Shown here: positions 1 through 5,627 of the stretch, piece by piece
Position numbering within the stretch: position 1 is the stretch's first letter
Layout: every line of letters starts with the position of its first letter
NCBI GenBank assembly: GCA_005877855.1
Contig: VBOF01000263.1
Coordinates: 1 to 11,201 of the forward strand
Source: Nitrospirota bacterium
GTDB taxonomy: Bacteria > Nitrospirota > Nitrospiria > Nitrospirales > NS-4
DNA: 11,201 nt
Reading direction: 5' to 3'
Notes under the pieces: model-generated
Told to the model about the DNA's origin: nothing
The model's input: only the letters and a program-made list of their open reading frames with translations
Databases searched by the model: none
Translations under genes and position numbers: made by a program

Positions 1-300
1 CTGATTTCGGCGAACGTCGCCATCCTCAACGAGATCGCCGAGGCGGACTGGGCTCAGGTCCGCCAAGCCTTGAATGACATGTTTCTCGCCGGCGATATCG
101 CGCTCTCCAAGGACAGCCAACCCTATCGGGTGGAAGTCAACGCGGGCTGGTTCTTCCACACCGGCAACTTCCAGATCAAGTCGACAGTCCGGGGCCGGCG
201 TGAATATGCCCAACTCCAAGTGGCGATGGAGAAGGACAGAGCTGCACAGGAAGCGGCGGCTGATGCGCCCCCGGATGAACCGACCCCCCAACAAGCCTGA
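1..300 (+). CDS. 3' end of an unidentified gene (partial)
   Basis: The reading frame is open from the first base of the window and ends at TGA 298-300, giving 99 C-terminal residues; the start lies outside. The visible part begins with a helical stretch (LISANVAILNEIAEADWAQV), followed by a segment rich in aromatic and beta-prone residues (YRVEVNAGWFFHTGNFQIKS). It ends in a low-complexity, Ala/Pro/Glu-rich, probably disordered tail (about the last 20 residues). I do not recognise the family and see no catalytic motif. The gene ends 11 bases before the glutamate dehydrogenase start on the same strand, so the two may share a transcript. The ATG at 70 is internal to this frame and is not taken as the start, because coding character continues upstream of it. 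Confidence 0.7.
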   Translation: MISANVAILNEIAEADWAQVRQALNDMFLAGDIALSKDSQPYRVEVNAGWFFHTGNFQIKSTVRGRREYAQLQVAMEKDRAAQEAAADAPPDEPTPQQA

Positions 301-311
301 GCGGCAGGATC

Positions 312-1580
312 ATGTCTGAGCTCTCCCGGGAACTGGACACCCCGACGTTTCGGTTGGCCGTGGCGCAGTTTGAAGAGGCCGCTGAGCGCCTCCGTTTGGA
401 TGACAACCTGCGCGAGCGGCTCAAGATCCCCCAACGGGCGCTGATCGTGTCTGTCCCGGTCCGCATGGATGACAGCAGCGTCAAGGTGTTTGTCGGCTAT
501 CGCGTGCAGCACGACACGGCCCTGGGACCCTCCAAAGGTGGAGTCCGCTTTCATCCCGAGGTAAACCTCGGAGAAGTGGCGGCGCTGGCCATGTGGATGA
601 CATGGAAGTGCGCCCTGGTGGGGCTTCCTTACGGCGGGGCCAAGGGGGGTGTCCGTGTGGCCCCCGAGCGACTCTCGCGGGCCGAGCTCGAGCGGCTGAC
701 CCGCCGGTATACAGCTGAGATTCTTCCGCTGATCGGTCCCGAGATAGACATTCCGGCCCCGGATGTCGGCACCAACGCCCAGGTGATGGCCTGGATGATG
801 GACACGTACAGCCAGCAGGTCGGTTACGCCGTGCCCGGCGTTGTCACCGGCAAGCCTCTGGCGATCGGCGGCAGTCTGGGCCGTGAGGACGCGACCGGAC
901 GTGGGGTCGCTGATGTGATCCTGGAAGCGATGCAGTACTTGAAATTGGATCTCGCGAACGCGACGGTGGCTGTCCAGGGCTTCGGGAACGTGGGCATGCA
1001 CACGGCGAGGATTCTGCACGAGCTCGGCGCGAAGGTTGTCGCCGTCAGCGATGCGAAGGGGGGCGTGTACAACGCGCGTGGACTGGACATCCAGACCCTC
1101 CGGTCTCGCTACCAGAGCAACGTTCGCCCGCTGCATGAGTGCGGGGTGGGCGAGCTCATCAGCAATCAGGACCTCCTCCAGCTCGACTGCACGGTCCTGG
1201 TCCCGGCGGCGCTCTCGGAGCAGATCACGGAGAAGAACGCTGGCTCGCTCCGCTGTCGGATTCTCGCGGAAGGCGCGAACGGGCCGACGACACTAGGCGC
1301 CGACCGCATCCTGGCGGAGAAGGGAATCTTTGTCATCCCGGACATCCTGGCGAACTCAGGGGGCGTGATCGTCTCTTATTTCGAGTGGGTCCAGGATGTG
1401 CAAAAGTATTTCTGGAAGGACCAGGACATCCGAGAACGTCTGCACGAGATCATCACGGCCGCCTTCCGGAGGACCCTCGAGTTCGGCCAGGCGAAGAAGG
1501 TCTCCATGCGCATGGCCGCGCTCATGAACGGCATCGACAAGATCGTTCAGGCGCATCTGGCTCGCGGGCTCTATCCGTGA
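312..1580 (+). CDS. gdhA: Glutamate dehydrogenase (Glu/Leu/Phe/Val dehydrogenase family)
   Basis: Cytoplasmic enzyme interconverting glutamate with 2-oxoglutarate plus ammonia, using NAD(P)(H). The 422 residues match the usual length of hexameric GDHs. The N-terminal substrate domain holds GPSKGGVRFHP (72-82, substrate Lys75), Lys99, the catalytic lysine in PYGGAKGGV (Lys111) and the catalytic aspartate in PAPDVGTN (Asp151). The Rossmann domain begins around 215 with the GFGNVG nucleotide-binding motif (223-228), and the next strand ends in VSDAKGG (245-251). Cofactor preference cannot be decided by eye. Leu or Phe dehydrogenase is possible in this family but these are usually shorter (about 350-380 residues), so GDH is preferred. 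The ATG at 312 follows AGGA at 306-309 at unusually short spacing; no later start would keep the N-terminal helix. The stop overlaps the GTG start of the next gene by four bases, indicating translational coupling. Confidence 0.93.
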   Translation: MSELSRELDTPTFRLAVAQFEEAAERLRLDDNLRERLKIPQRALIVSVPVRMDDSSVKVFVGYRVQHDTALGPSKGGVRFHPEVNLGEVAALAMWMTWKCALVGLPYGGAKGGVRVAPERLSRAELERLTRRYTAEILPLIGPEIDIPAPDVGTNAQVMAWMMDTYSQQVGYAVPGVVTGKPLAIGGSLGREDATGRGVADVILEAMQYLKLDLANATVAVQGFGNVGMHTARILHELGAKVVAVSDAKGGVYNARGLDIQTLRSRYQSNVRPLHECGVGELISNQDLLQLDCTVLVPAALSEQITEKNAGSLRCRILAEGANGPTTLGADRILAEKGIFVIPDILANSGGVIVSYFEWVQDVQKYFWKDQDIRERLHEIITAAFRRTLEFGQAKKVSMRMAALMNGIDKIVQAHLARGLYP

Positions 1581-1957
1581 GGGCGTTTCTCTTCAGTTGC
1601 GTCGGAGTGGTCTGGTTTGCCTTGGGGCTCGGACTGATCATCGCACCGGCGTGGATGGTGGAGATCCTGGAACGACTGGTGTCGGACGAGTTCCGGCTGT
1701 TCGTGCTCATCCAGGTGGGCATGGTGATCAATCTCGCGCTGGTGATCGGGACGGCCGGGCTCACCTTCCGGGCGCTGTGGGTCGTGGTCGGATGCGTGGG
1801 ACTTGCCAAAGGGTTGTTCTTGATCGGAGCCCCGCTCGGTCGACGAGAGGCGGTGCTGGACTGGTGGTTCAAGCGGCCGTTCTGGGAGTACCGTGTGCGG
1901 GGATTCGTGTTGGTCAGCCTTGCGACGACCTTGGCGTATGGAATCATCTCATTGTAG
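1577..1957 (+). CDS. Small four-helix membrane protein, unknown function
   Basis: I chose the GTG at 1577 because it overlaps the dehydrogenase stop in a GTGA arrangement and gives a compact 126-residue protein. The same frame is open further upstream, but only as a shadow of the dehydrogenase. Four hydrophobic segments are visible: about 3-23 (ending IIAPAW), 41-63, 67-85 and 107-125. Between helices 3 and 4 lies a charged and Trp-rich loop (GRREAVLDWWFKRPFWEYR, 88-106). There is no signal peptide separate from helix 1 and no conserved Cys or His site. The style resembles small DUF2065-like inner-membrane proteins, but I cannot assign a family. Coupling to the dehydrogenase suggests co-expression; no functional link, such as ammonium transport, can be read from the sequence. 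Confidence 0.8.
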   Translation: MRAFLFSCVGVVWFALGLGLIIAPAWMVEILERLVSDEFRLFVLIQVGMVINLALVIGTAGLTFRALWVVVGCVGLAKGLFLIGAPLGRREAVLDWWFKRPFWEYRVRGFVLVSLATTLAYGIISL

Positions 1958-1967
1958 GACGCGGGCT

Positions 1968-2252
1968 ATGAAGGACGACATTCTGTCGCTCTGGCACGCT
2001 CACCGGCAGGCCGCCCTCCCCGATGTGCCGCGGGAGAGCATGGGAGAGCTCTGGGTCTTGGACGAGGTCATCGGGGGGTGCGTGAACTTTTACTTGCAGG
2101 CCGGCGGGGCCCTGGATGCGCCGAGGAAGGCCGTTCTGGAGGATTGTCGGGCGGATTTGGTGCGGTTGTTGCCAGACATGGAGGAGACGGCAGCTTCCTA
2201 CTTCAGCCGGTTGGAAACCCTTGCCGGGCTGCTCATCCAGGCCTCTGATTGA
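1968..2252 (+). CDS. Small helical soluble protein, unknown function
   Basis: 94 residues starting MKDDILSLWHAHRQAALPDV, mostly amphipathic helix with no signal peptide or membrane segment. It is acidic, with two cysteines (38 and 60) that are not in a metal-binding spacing. The ATG at 1968 lies 10 bases after the stop of the membrane protein. The frame continues open to 1893, but an upstream start would overlap the preceding gene heavily, so 1968 is preferred. The Shine-Dalgarno is weak (a G-rich stretch, GGACGCGGG). Position and strand put it third in a probable gdh-led operon. I do not recognise the family. That it is a real gene rests on its tight fit between neighbours and a protein-like composition. 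Confidence 0.65.
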   Translation: MKDDILSLWHAHRQAALPDVPRESMGELWVLDEVIGGCVNFYLQAGGALDAPRKAVLEDCRADLVRLLPDMEETAASYFSRLETLAGLLIQASD

Positions 2253-2364
2253 TCTCCATCTGGGTACTTGCAACCCTGAAACGTGTCCGTTACCATGACG
2301 TGGCCGTATTTCGAAGGCTTTTCAAGAGAGCTTCAGGATAGCGGGTTCATCTAACTCTGATAAC

Positions 2365-2370
2365 GGGAGG
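2365..2370 (+). promoter_or_regulatory. Strong Shine-Dalgarno for the exported protein at 2375
   Basis: GGGAGG lies four bases before the ATG at 2375. It is the clearest ribosome binding site in the window and fixes that start. The 122-base gap before it (2253-2374) is AT-richer than the genes and probably carries the promoter, but I could not pick a convincing -35/-10 pair there. Confidence 0.75.
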
Positions 2371-2374
2371 AAGC

Positions 2375-2908
2375 ATGGGTGTGCGGGTAAGGGGCATGGG
2401 ACTGATGGCCTGGGCTTGTTCGTTGGTGCTCCTGTTGTCGGCGCCGGCGAACGCCGAGCAGTACGAGCTGACAGAATCCGAAGTGATGGATGCTACGAAG
2501 TTCAACACTACCGACGTGTCGCTCTTCGGGATCAAAATCGGGGATTCGGAAGCGAAGGTCAAAGACAAGCTCATCAAGATCAAAATCCCGGGAGTGAAGG
2601 TCGAAGTGCAGGACGTCTTCGTCATGCTGTATGACAAACGAAGCCCCAGTAACCCCATGGCCGGGGTCCGGCTCACGGACGGGAAAGTGGACTATATCTT
2701 CATCACGCAACGGTTTGCCCACCTGGCCGCCGGGGTTTTCCGGCTGGTTTTGCGGGGTGACGGCATCGAAGAGACCAGGAAACTGCTGGGCAAGGAGGAG
2801 TTCAGCGAGGACTCAACCACGTTCACCCGGTTGAATTACAAGGGCGGAACGATGGTAATTCTCTTTTCCGGTCGGGATATCACCGTGGAGTTCAACACCG
2901 GCGTCTAG
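2375..2908 (+). CDS. Exported (periplasmic) protein of unknown function
   Basis: 177 residues with a classical Sec signal peptide: basic start (MGVRVRG), hydrophobic core about 9-22, and a likely signal peptidase I site after ANA (25-27), leaving a mature chain beginning EQYELTESEV. There is no lipobox cysteine. The mature part contains two similar-looking modules. One has IKIGDSEAKVKDKL (about 51-64), and the later one has a GIEETRKLLGKE helix followed by beta strands (FTRLNYKGGTMVILFSG). This helix-then-sheet pattern with a short 'G-D-S-x-x-x-V' turn recalls SmpA/BamE-like folds, but that is only an impression. The gene is separated from the gdh group by 122 bases, so it probably has its own promoter. 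It converges with the carboxypeptidase gene 30 bases away, with no recognisable intrinsic terminator between them. Confidence 0.8.
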   Translation: MGVRVRGMGLMAWACSLVLLLSAPANAEQYELTESEVMDATKFNTTDVSLFGIKIGDSEAKVKDKLIKIKIPGVKVEVQDVFVMLYDKRSPSNPMAGVRLTDGKVDYIFITQRFAHLAAGVFRLVLRGDGIEETRKLLGKEEFSEDSTTFTRLNYKGGTMVILFSGRDITVEFNTGV

Positions 2909-2938
2909 GGGCGGCGATCGACGCTCACTGTGGCCGGA

Positions 2939-3871
2939 TCACGGGGCGGTGGTGTCGGTCCTCTCTTCGGAAGACTGGAGGCCGAGTTCGATCAGTTCTT
3001 GGGCCCGCCACCAGCGCCGGCGGGCGTTCAGCAGCACAAGCAGCAGCTCTTTATCCTCGCGCGTCACGACAGCGATCAGACAGCGTCCCGCTTCCCTCGT
3101 ATAACCGGTTTTCACCCCGACCACGCCCTCCATGGTACCCAGCAGGCGGTTGGTCGTCCGGGCGACGAACTTCTTCCGCTGATCGGCCGTGCGGATGACG
3201 GCGGCCGGCTCCCTGACGATCGCGGCGAAGGTCTCATTCCCCATGGCGTAGGTGGTCAAGGCGGCGAGGTCTTTGGCCGTCGAATAATGGTCGGGCATGT
3301 CGAAGCCGCAGGCGTTCTGGAAGTGCGTCCGGGTCAGTCCGAGGGTGGCTGCCTTGGCATTCATCTTCGCGACGAAGGCCTCCTCATCGCCTGCCACGTG
3401 CTCGACAGCGGCCAGGCAGGCGTCGTTTGCCGAGCGGATCAGCATGGCTTGCAGGAGGCCCCGTAACGGGACCAACTGGCCGGGCTTCAGACGGAGCTTG
3501 ATCTTGTGGGCCGCCGCTGCCTGTCGGCTCACCGTGACCTGGTCCTCAAGGTTGCCTTCTTCGAGGATCACGACGGCCGACATGATTTTGGTGAGGCTGG
3601 CGGGAGCCATAGGCTGGTCGGCGTGATGTTCGAGCAGGATGCGGCCGCTCTTGTGGTCTTGCAGCAGAATGCCCTCCGGCGACGCAAGGTGTCGCGGGGC
3701 ATGCCGCGAATAGGCCTTGGGGGTCTTGACTTGAGCGGGGCTCCCTTTCGGAGCACGGACGGTACGGGAAGGAGGATCCGATGCCGAGGCGACCGCATGG
3801 CCGATTGACAGCAGGTAGAGCACGACTGAAGCCACCGCGCCGGCGACCAGGCGACCGCGGGAGCGCTTCAT
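2939..3871 (-). CDS. dacA: Serine-type D-Ala-D-Ala carboxypeptidase (low-molecular-mass PBP, peptidase S11)
   Basis: Periplasmic enzyme that removes the terminal D-Ala from peptidoglycan pentapeptides, limiting cross-linking. The 310 residues start with a signal peptide (MKRSRGRLVAG, then a hydrophobic core 8-28, possible cleavage after ASA about 28-30). The three penicillin-binding motifs are intact and in order: SLTK (92-95, nucleophile Ser92, Lys95), SAN (147-149) and KTG (254-256). The catalytic domain ends around 295. The C-terminal beta-domain and membrane-anchoring amphipathic helix of PBP5-type enzymes are absent, so this is a short form, perhaps soluble in the periplasm or held only by an uncleaved signal. 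Its ATG overlaps the stop of the upstream zinc-ribbon gene (ATGA, 3868-3871), so the two are coupled. The symbol dacA is generic; dacF-like naming would be equally fair. Confidence 0.92.
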   Translation of the reverse strand: MKRSRGRLVAGAVASVVLYLLSIGHAVASASDPPSRTVRAPKGSPAQVKTPKAYSRHAPRHLASPEGILLQDHKSGRILLEHHADQPMAPASLTKIMSAVVILEEGNLEDQVTVSRQAAAAHKIKLRLKPGQLVPLRGLLQAMLIRSANDACLAAVEHVAGDEEAFVAKMNAKAATLGLTRTHFQNACGFDMPDHYSTAKDLAALTTYAMGNETFAAIVREPAAVIRTADQRKKFVARTTNRLLGTMEGVVGVKTGYTREAGRCLIAVVTREDKELLLVLLNARRRWWRAQELIELGLQSSEERTDTTAP

Positions 3872-4074
3872 GAAGGGATCGTGACCCGGAGTTTCAGATC
3901 TTTCAGCCCGGCCTCCAGCACCTGGTGGAAGAATCGCAGCAGGTCAGCCAAGTCCAGCCAGAACCCGCAGTTCAGACATCGGGCGTACACGCGGCGACTG
4001 TCCAGCGTGTACTGCCGCTCGAACATCATGAACCCTTGGCATTTCAGGCACATCATGCGCTGACACTTTGGCAC
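3868..4074 (-). CDS. Small zinc-ribbon-like CxxC/CxxC protein
   Basis: Up to 68 residues with two CxxC knuckles: Cys9-x2-Cys12 (CLKC) and Cys33-x2-Cys36 (CLNC), 20 residues apart, the layout of a zinc ribbon. An amphipathic helix follows (about 40-61). A fifth cysteine (Cys4) is present only if translation begins at the GTG at 4074. ATGs at 4056 and 4053 would give 62 or 61 residues starting MMCLKC, which looks more natural. None of these starts has a clear Shine-Dalgarno, so the start is uncertain. The stop overlaps the carboxypeptidase ATG. Proteins of this size with two CxxC pairs often bind zinc and act in protein or nucleic-acid contacts; I infer no specific role. Confidence 0.72.
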   Translation of the reverse strand: MPKCQRMMCLKCQGFMMFERQYTLDSRRVYARCLNCGFWLDLADLLRFFHQVLEAGLKDLKLRVTIPS

Positions 4075-4118
4075 GGCGATAGGTCGGAGTCAAGCGAAAA
4101 GACGCGCCCCATGCTCAT

Positions 4119-4301
4119 TCATTTGATCCGGTTCATGATGATGGCGATGCACCCGGCGAGCAGGCCGCCGCCGGTGATGGTGAGCACGAAATTGGTGAGG
4201 CTCTTGCCCCCGTTGATCAGGTCCTGCACGCCTCCCTGCACCATCAACACCGCGAGTGTCAAGACCGCTCCTGTCGTAAACCACCAGAGAAACGTCTTCA
4301 C
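4119..4301 (-). CDS. Small two-helix membrane protein
   Basis: 60 residues beginning at a GTG at 4301. GGAG (complement of 4310-4313) sits eight bases upstream, which supports this start despite the rare codon. Two hydrophobic segments, about 3-22 and 37-56, are joined by a polar loop (GGVQDLINGGKS), and the chain ends in a basic tail NRIK. The second helix is glycine-rich (TITGGGLLAG), which may favour helix packing. There is no homologue I can name. It lies 73 bases after the beta-propeller gene and 44 bases before the zinc-ribbon gene, all on the same strand, consistent with a loose operon ending in the carboxypeptidase. Confidence 0.68.
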   Translation of the reverse strand: MKTFLWWFTTGAVLTLAVLMVQGGVQDLINGGKSLTNFVLTITGGGLLAGCIAIIMNRIK

Positions 4302-4374
4302 ATGCCGGACTCCATGTCTTCCCGAGCCAATCTAGCCGTGATCCCTCTGAAATGTCAAGCTTACGGAATTCGCC

Positions 4375-5535
4375 TCAGTTCCGAGGCACGATGTTGGAAC
4401 GCGGGTCCTTGGCCAGAAAGATCGAGATGGTGTTGGCGAGGTTGTTCGCGGTCACCAGGCCTGGCCTGGGATCCTGGGGCGCAAACGAGACGGCCGTGAC
4501 CGCGAAGGGCGCGGCGCCGGTGCGGTAGCTGCGGGGAGGCTGCCAGAAGGTGCCGTCTCCCCTCCCGAGAAGGACGGAGAGATCGCTCGACAGGTTGTTC
4601 GCGACGGCGATGTCCGTCTTGCCGTCTCCGTCGAAGTCCTGGGTCACCGTCGCGATCGGACCGGCGTTCGCACCGAAGGAGATCCCTTGCGTGAACGTGC
4701 CGTCGCCCTTGCCGAAGAACACGCTGATGTCGTCCCGTTCGCCGTTGACGACGAGCAGGTCCTGATGGCGATCGCCATTGAGGTCCAAGACAGACACGTT
4801 GAGCGGGCTGTGGCCGGTCTTGTACGCGACAGGCGGGCGGAAGGTGCCATCCCCGTTGCCCAGAAAGACCACGACGCTGCTGCTCATTTTGCCCCCGTGC
4901 GTCACCACGAGGTCGGGTAGGCTGTCCTCGTTGACGTCCGCGGCCACGACAGCGGTCGGGGTGTCGCCGTATTCGTAGATGGCCTTTTGCAGAAACCTGC
5001 CGTCCCCTCGCCCGAGAAGGACCAGGAGCTTGTCGTTGCGGAGGGCCACGGCGAGGTCCGCCTTGCGGTCTCCGTTGAAGTCTGCGACGGCCAAGCTGAC
5101 CGGCGATCTGACTGCCGGATAGCTGTCTCCACGCGTGAACTGGCCGGTCCCGTCTCCCAGGAGGATGGTCACCCGATTGTTGCCGGCGGTCGCCACGGCC
5201 ATGTCGAGCTTCCCGTCCTCGTTGAAGTCGTGAAGCACTACCGCCCGCGGCTGTTCCGGCATGCGGATGGTCACCGGGTCGCGAAAGTTGCCGTCGCCGA
5301 TTCCGATCAGCACGCTGAGCGAGTCACTGCCGATGTTGGTCGTGATCAGATCGGCGACGCGGTCTCCATTCAGATCCCCCGTGATGACGCTCGTCGGATT
5401 TTTGCCGACCTCGATGGTTTTGTAGAGATAAAAGAGGTCGGGGGCCTGGTGGGATTCGCTCCGTGTGCAAGCGGCTCCTGCCAACAGGAGGAGACAGGCC
5501 GAGAGACGCAGGAACAGATGGCGCGGACGGTCCAT
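4375..5535 (-). CDS. FG-GAP/VCBS-repeat beta-propeller lipoprotein
   Basis: 386 residues. The N-terminus has a basic start, a hydrophobic core (8-20) and the lipobox-like LLAGAAC, making Cys23 the probable lipidated residue. The -3 position is Gly rather than the preferred Leu, so lipidation is likely but not certain. The rest is built from repeats of about 49 residues. Six carry Asp-rich calcium loops (DxNxD or DxDxD, ending in D) at 54-62, 103-111, 152-160, 200-208, 251-259 and 300-308. Each is followed by a strand ending in LLGxGDGxF or a close variant. A seventh repeat (about 350-376) keeps the strands but has lost the acidic loop. This predicts a seven-bladed, integrin-alpha-like propeller. 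Such proteins usually mediate binding; the ligand is unknown. No Shine-Dalgarno is obvious at the ATG (5535). Confidence 0.9.
   Translation of the reverse strand: MDRPRHLFLRLSACLLLLAGAACTRSESHQAPDLFYLYKTIEVGKNPTSVITGDLNGDRVADLITTNIGSDSLSVLIGIGDGNFRDPVTIRMPEQPRAVVLHDFNEDGKLDMAVATAGNNRVTILLGDGTGQFTRGDSYPAVRSPVSLAVADFNGDRKADLAVALRNDKLLVLLGRGDGRFLQKAIYEYGDTPTAVVAADVNEDSLPDLVVTHGGKMSSSVVVFLGNGDGTFRPPVAYKTGHSPLNVSVLDLNGDRHQDLLVVNGERDDISVFFGKGDGTFTQGISFGANAGPIATVTQDFDGDGKTDIAVANNLSSDLSVLLGRGDGTFWQPPRSYRTGAAPFAVTAVSFAPQDPRPGLVTANNLANTISIFLAKDPRSNIVPRN
4411..5376 (-). repeat. Seven degenerate tandem repeats of about 147 bases inside the propeller gene
   Basis: The coding repeats of the beta-propeller (period 48-51 residues, 144-153 bases) run from residue 54 to about 375. 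They are conserved at protein level (acidic loop plus GxGDGxF) but diverged in DNA. This points to old duplication rather than recent expansion or an unstable array. Confidence 0.7.
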
Positions 5536-5544
5536 AAGCTTCGT

Positions 5545-5573
5545 ATTCTACGGAGTCGGCAGCGGTGGCGCAA
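5545..5573 (-). promoter_or_regulatory. Candidate promoter for the propeller lipoprotein
   Basis: On the minus strand TTGCGC (5573-5568) lies 17 bases upstream of TAGAAT (5550-5545), a 5/6 match to the -10 consensus. The -35 matches only 3/6. The predicted start site is within a few bases of the ATG at 5535, so the mRNA would be almost leaderless, which fits the missing Shine-Dalgarno. This is weak evidence. Confidence 0.3.
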
Positions 5574-5592
5574 CCGCGTCTTGCACTGCGTC

Positions 5593-5621
5593 TTGCGCCG
5601 CCCGTGTCCCTGAGATAGACT
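5593..5621 (+). promoter_or_regulatory. Candidate promoter for asnS
   Basis: TTGCGC (5593-5598) and TAGACT (5616-5621) are 17 bases apart; matches are 3/6 and 4/6. A start site seven bases after the -10 would fall at the asnS ATG (5628), again implying a leaderless transcript. No Shine-Dalgarno is visible before this ATG. Low confidence. Confidence 0.25.
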
Positions 5622-5627
5622 CGCCTC

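Noticed and set aside
123..1136. Long minus-strand open frame (337 codons) opposite the dehydrogenase
   Set aside because: It lies antisense to a gene with complete family motifs, and its His/Arg/Gly-rich composition is typical of a shadow in GC-rich DNA.
2313..2334. Imperfect hairpin GAAGGCT/AGCTTC upstream of the exported protein
   Set aside because: Short stem with a bulge and no T-run; not enough for a terminator or riboswitch call.
4364..4383. Possible terminator hairpin at the end of the propeller gene (CGGAA/TTCCG)
   Set aside because: A five-base stem with a ten-base loop, no T-tract, and it overlaps the stop codon.
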